Below, one piece after another: positions 5,411 to 5,428 of a DNA stretch of 5,428 nucleotides (the first letter of the stretch is position 1; every line of letters starts with the position of its first letter). Below the pieces are notes generated by a model. It searched no databases and had not been told where the DNA came from. It saw only the letters and a list, made by a program, of their open reading frames with translations. Position numbers and translations under genes: made by a program. Origin of the DNA: Oscillospiraceae bacterium (GTDB lineage Bacteria; Bacillota; Clostridia; Oscillospirales; UBA644). The DNA lies in NCBI GenBank assembly GCA_015067385.1, contig SVMP01000143.1, positions 1 to 5,428 on the forward strand. Direction: 5' to 3'.

Positions 5411-5428
5411 ATCCCTCTGCACAAGAAT

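Overview
The window looks like the chromosome of a low-to-mid GC Gram-positive, most likely a gut clostridium of the Ruminococcus/Oscillospiraceae kind. This rests on the primase and housekeeping sigma factor sequences, strong purine-rich Shine-Dalgarno sites, a perfect consensus sigma-A promoter and tRNA genes with encoded CCA. Genus and species cannot be fixed by eye.

Layout, right to left on the minus strand (4661 down to the left edge): four co-directional, tightly spaced genes. They are a CE15-like alpha/beta-hydrolase (glucuronoyl-esterase family, no signal peptide), dnaG primase, rpoD/sigA (sigma-70 factor) and a HAD-IIA (NagD-like) phosphatase. The gaps are about 33, 6 and 22 nt with no convincing terminator between genes, so they probably form one transcript. 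This is a variant of the macromolecular-synthesis operon in which replication priming and the main sigma factor are co-expressed. The hydrolase at its head is an unusual passenger. The HAD gene is cut off: the first 40 bases of the window are a perfect 17-nt inverted repeat around a 6-nt loop, and this fold-back creates the stop codon and removes the C-terminal catalytic motif. It looks like a contig-end artefact.

Layout of the plus strand (4785 to the right edge): a perfect TTGACA-N17-TATAAT promoter diverges from the operon and drives a roughly 230-nt untranslated, structured stretch that runs into a normal tRNA-Pro(UGG), followed by a strong terminator. After about 110 nt comes a second tRNA-Pro-like gene whose first 38 nt are identical to the first. 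Its 3' half is different and no longer pairs in the anticodon stem. It has its own possible promoter and a strong terminator. This mosaic tRNA and the unexplained structured leader are the most interesting items in the window.

I found no CRISPR array, insertion sequence, transposase or phage gene. Most of the window is ordinary core-genome sequence.
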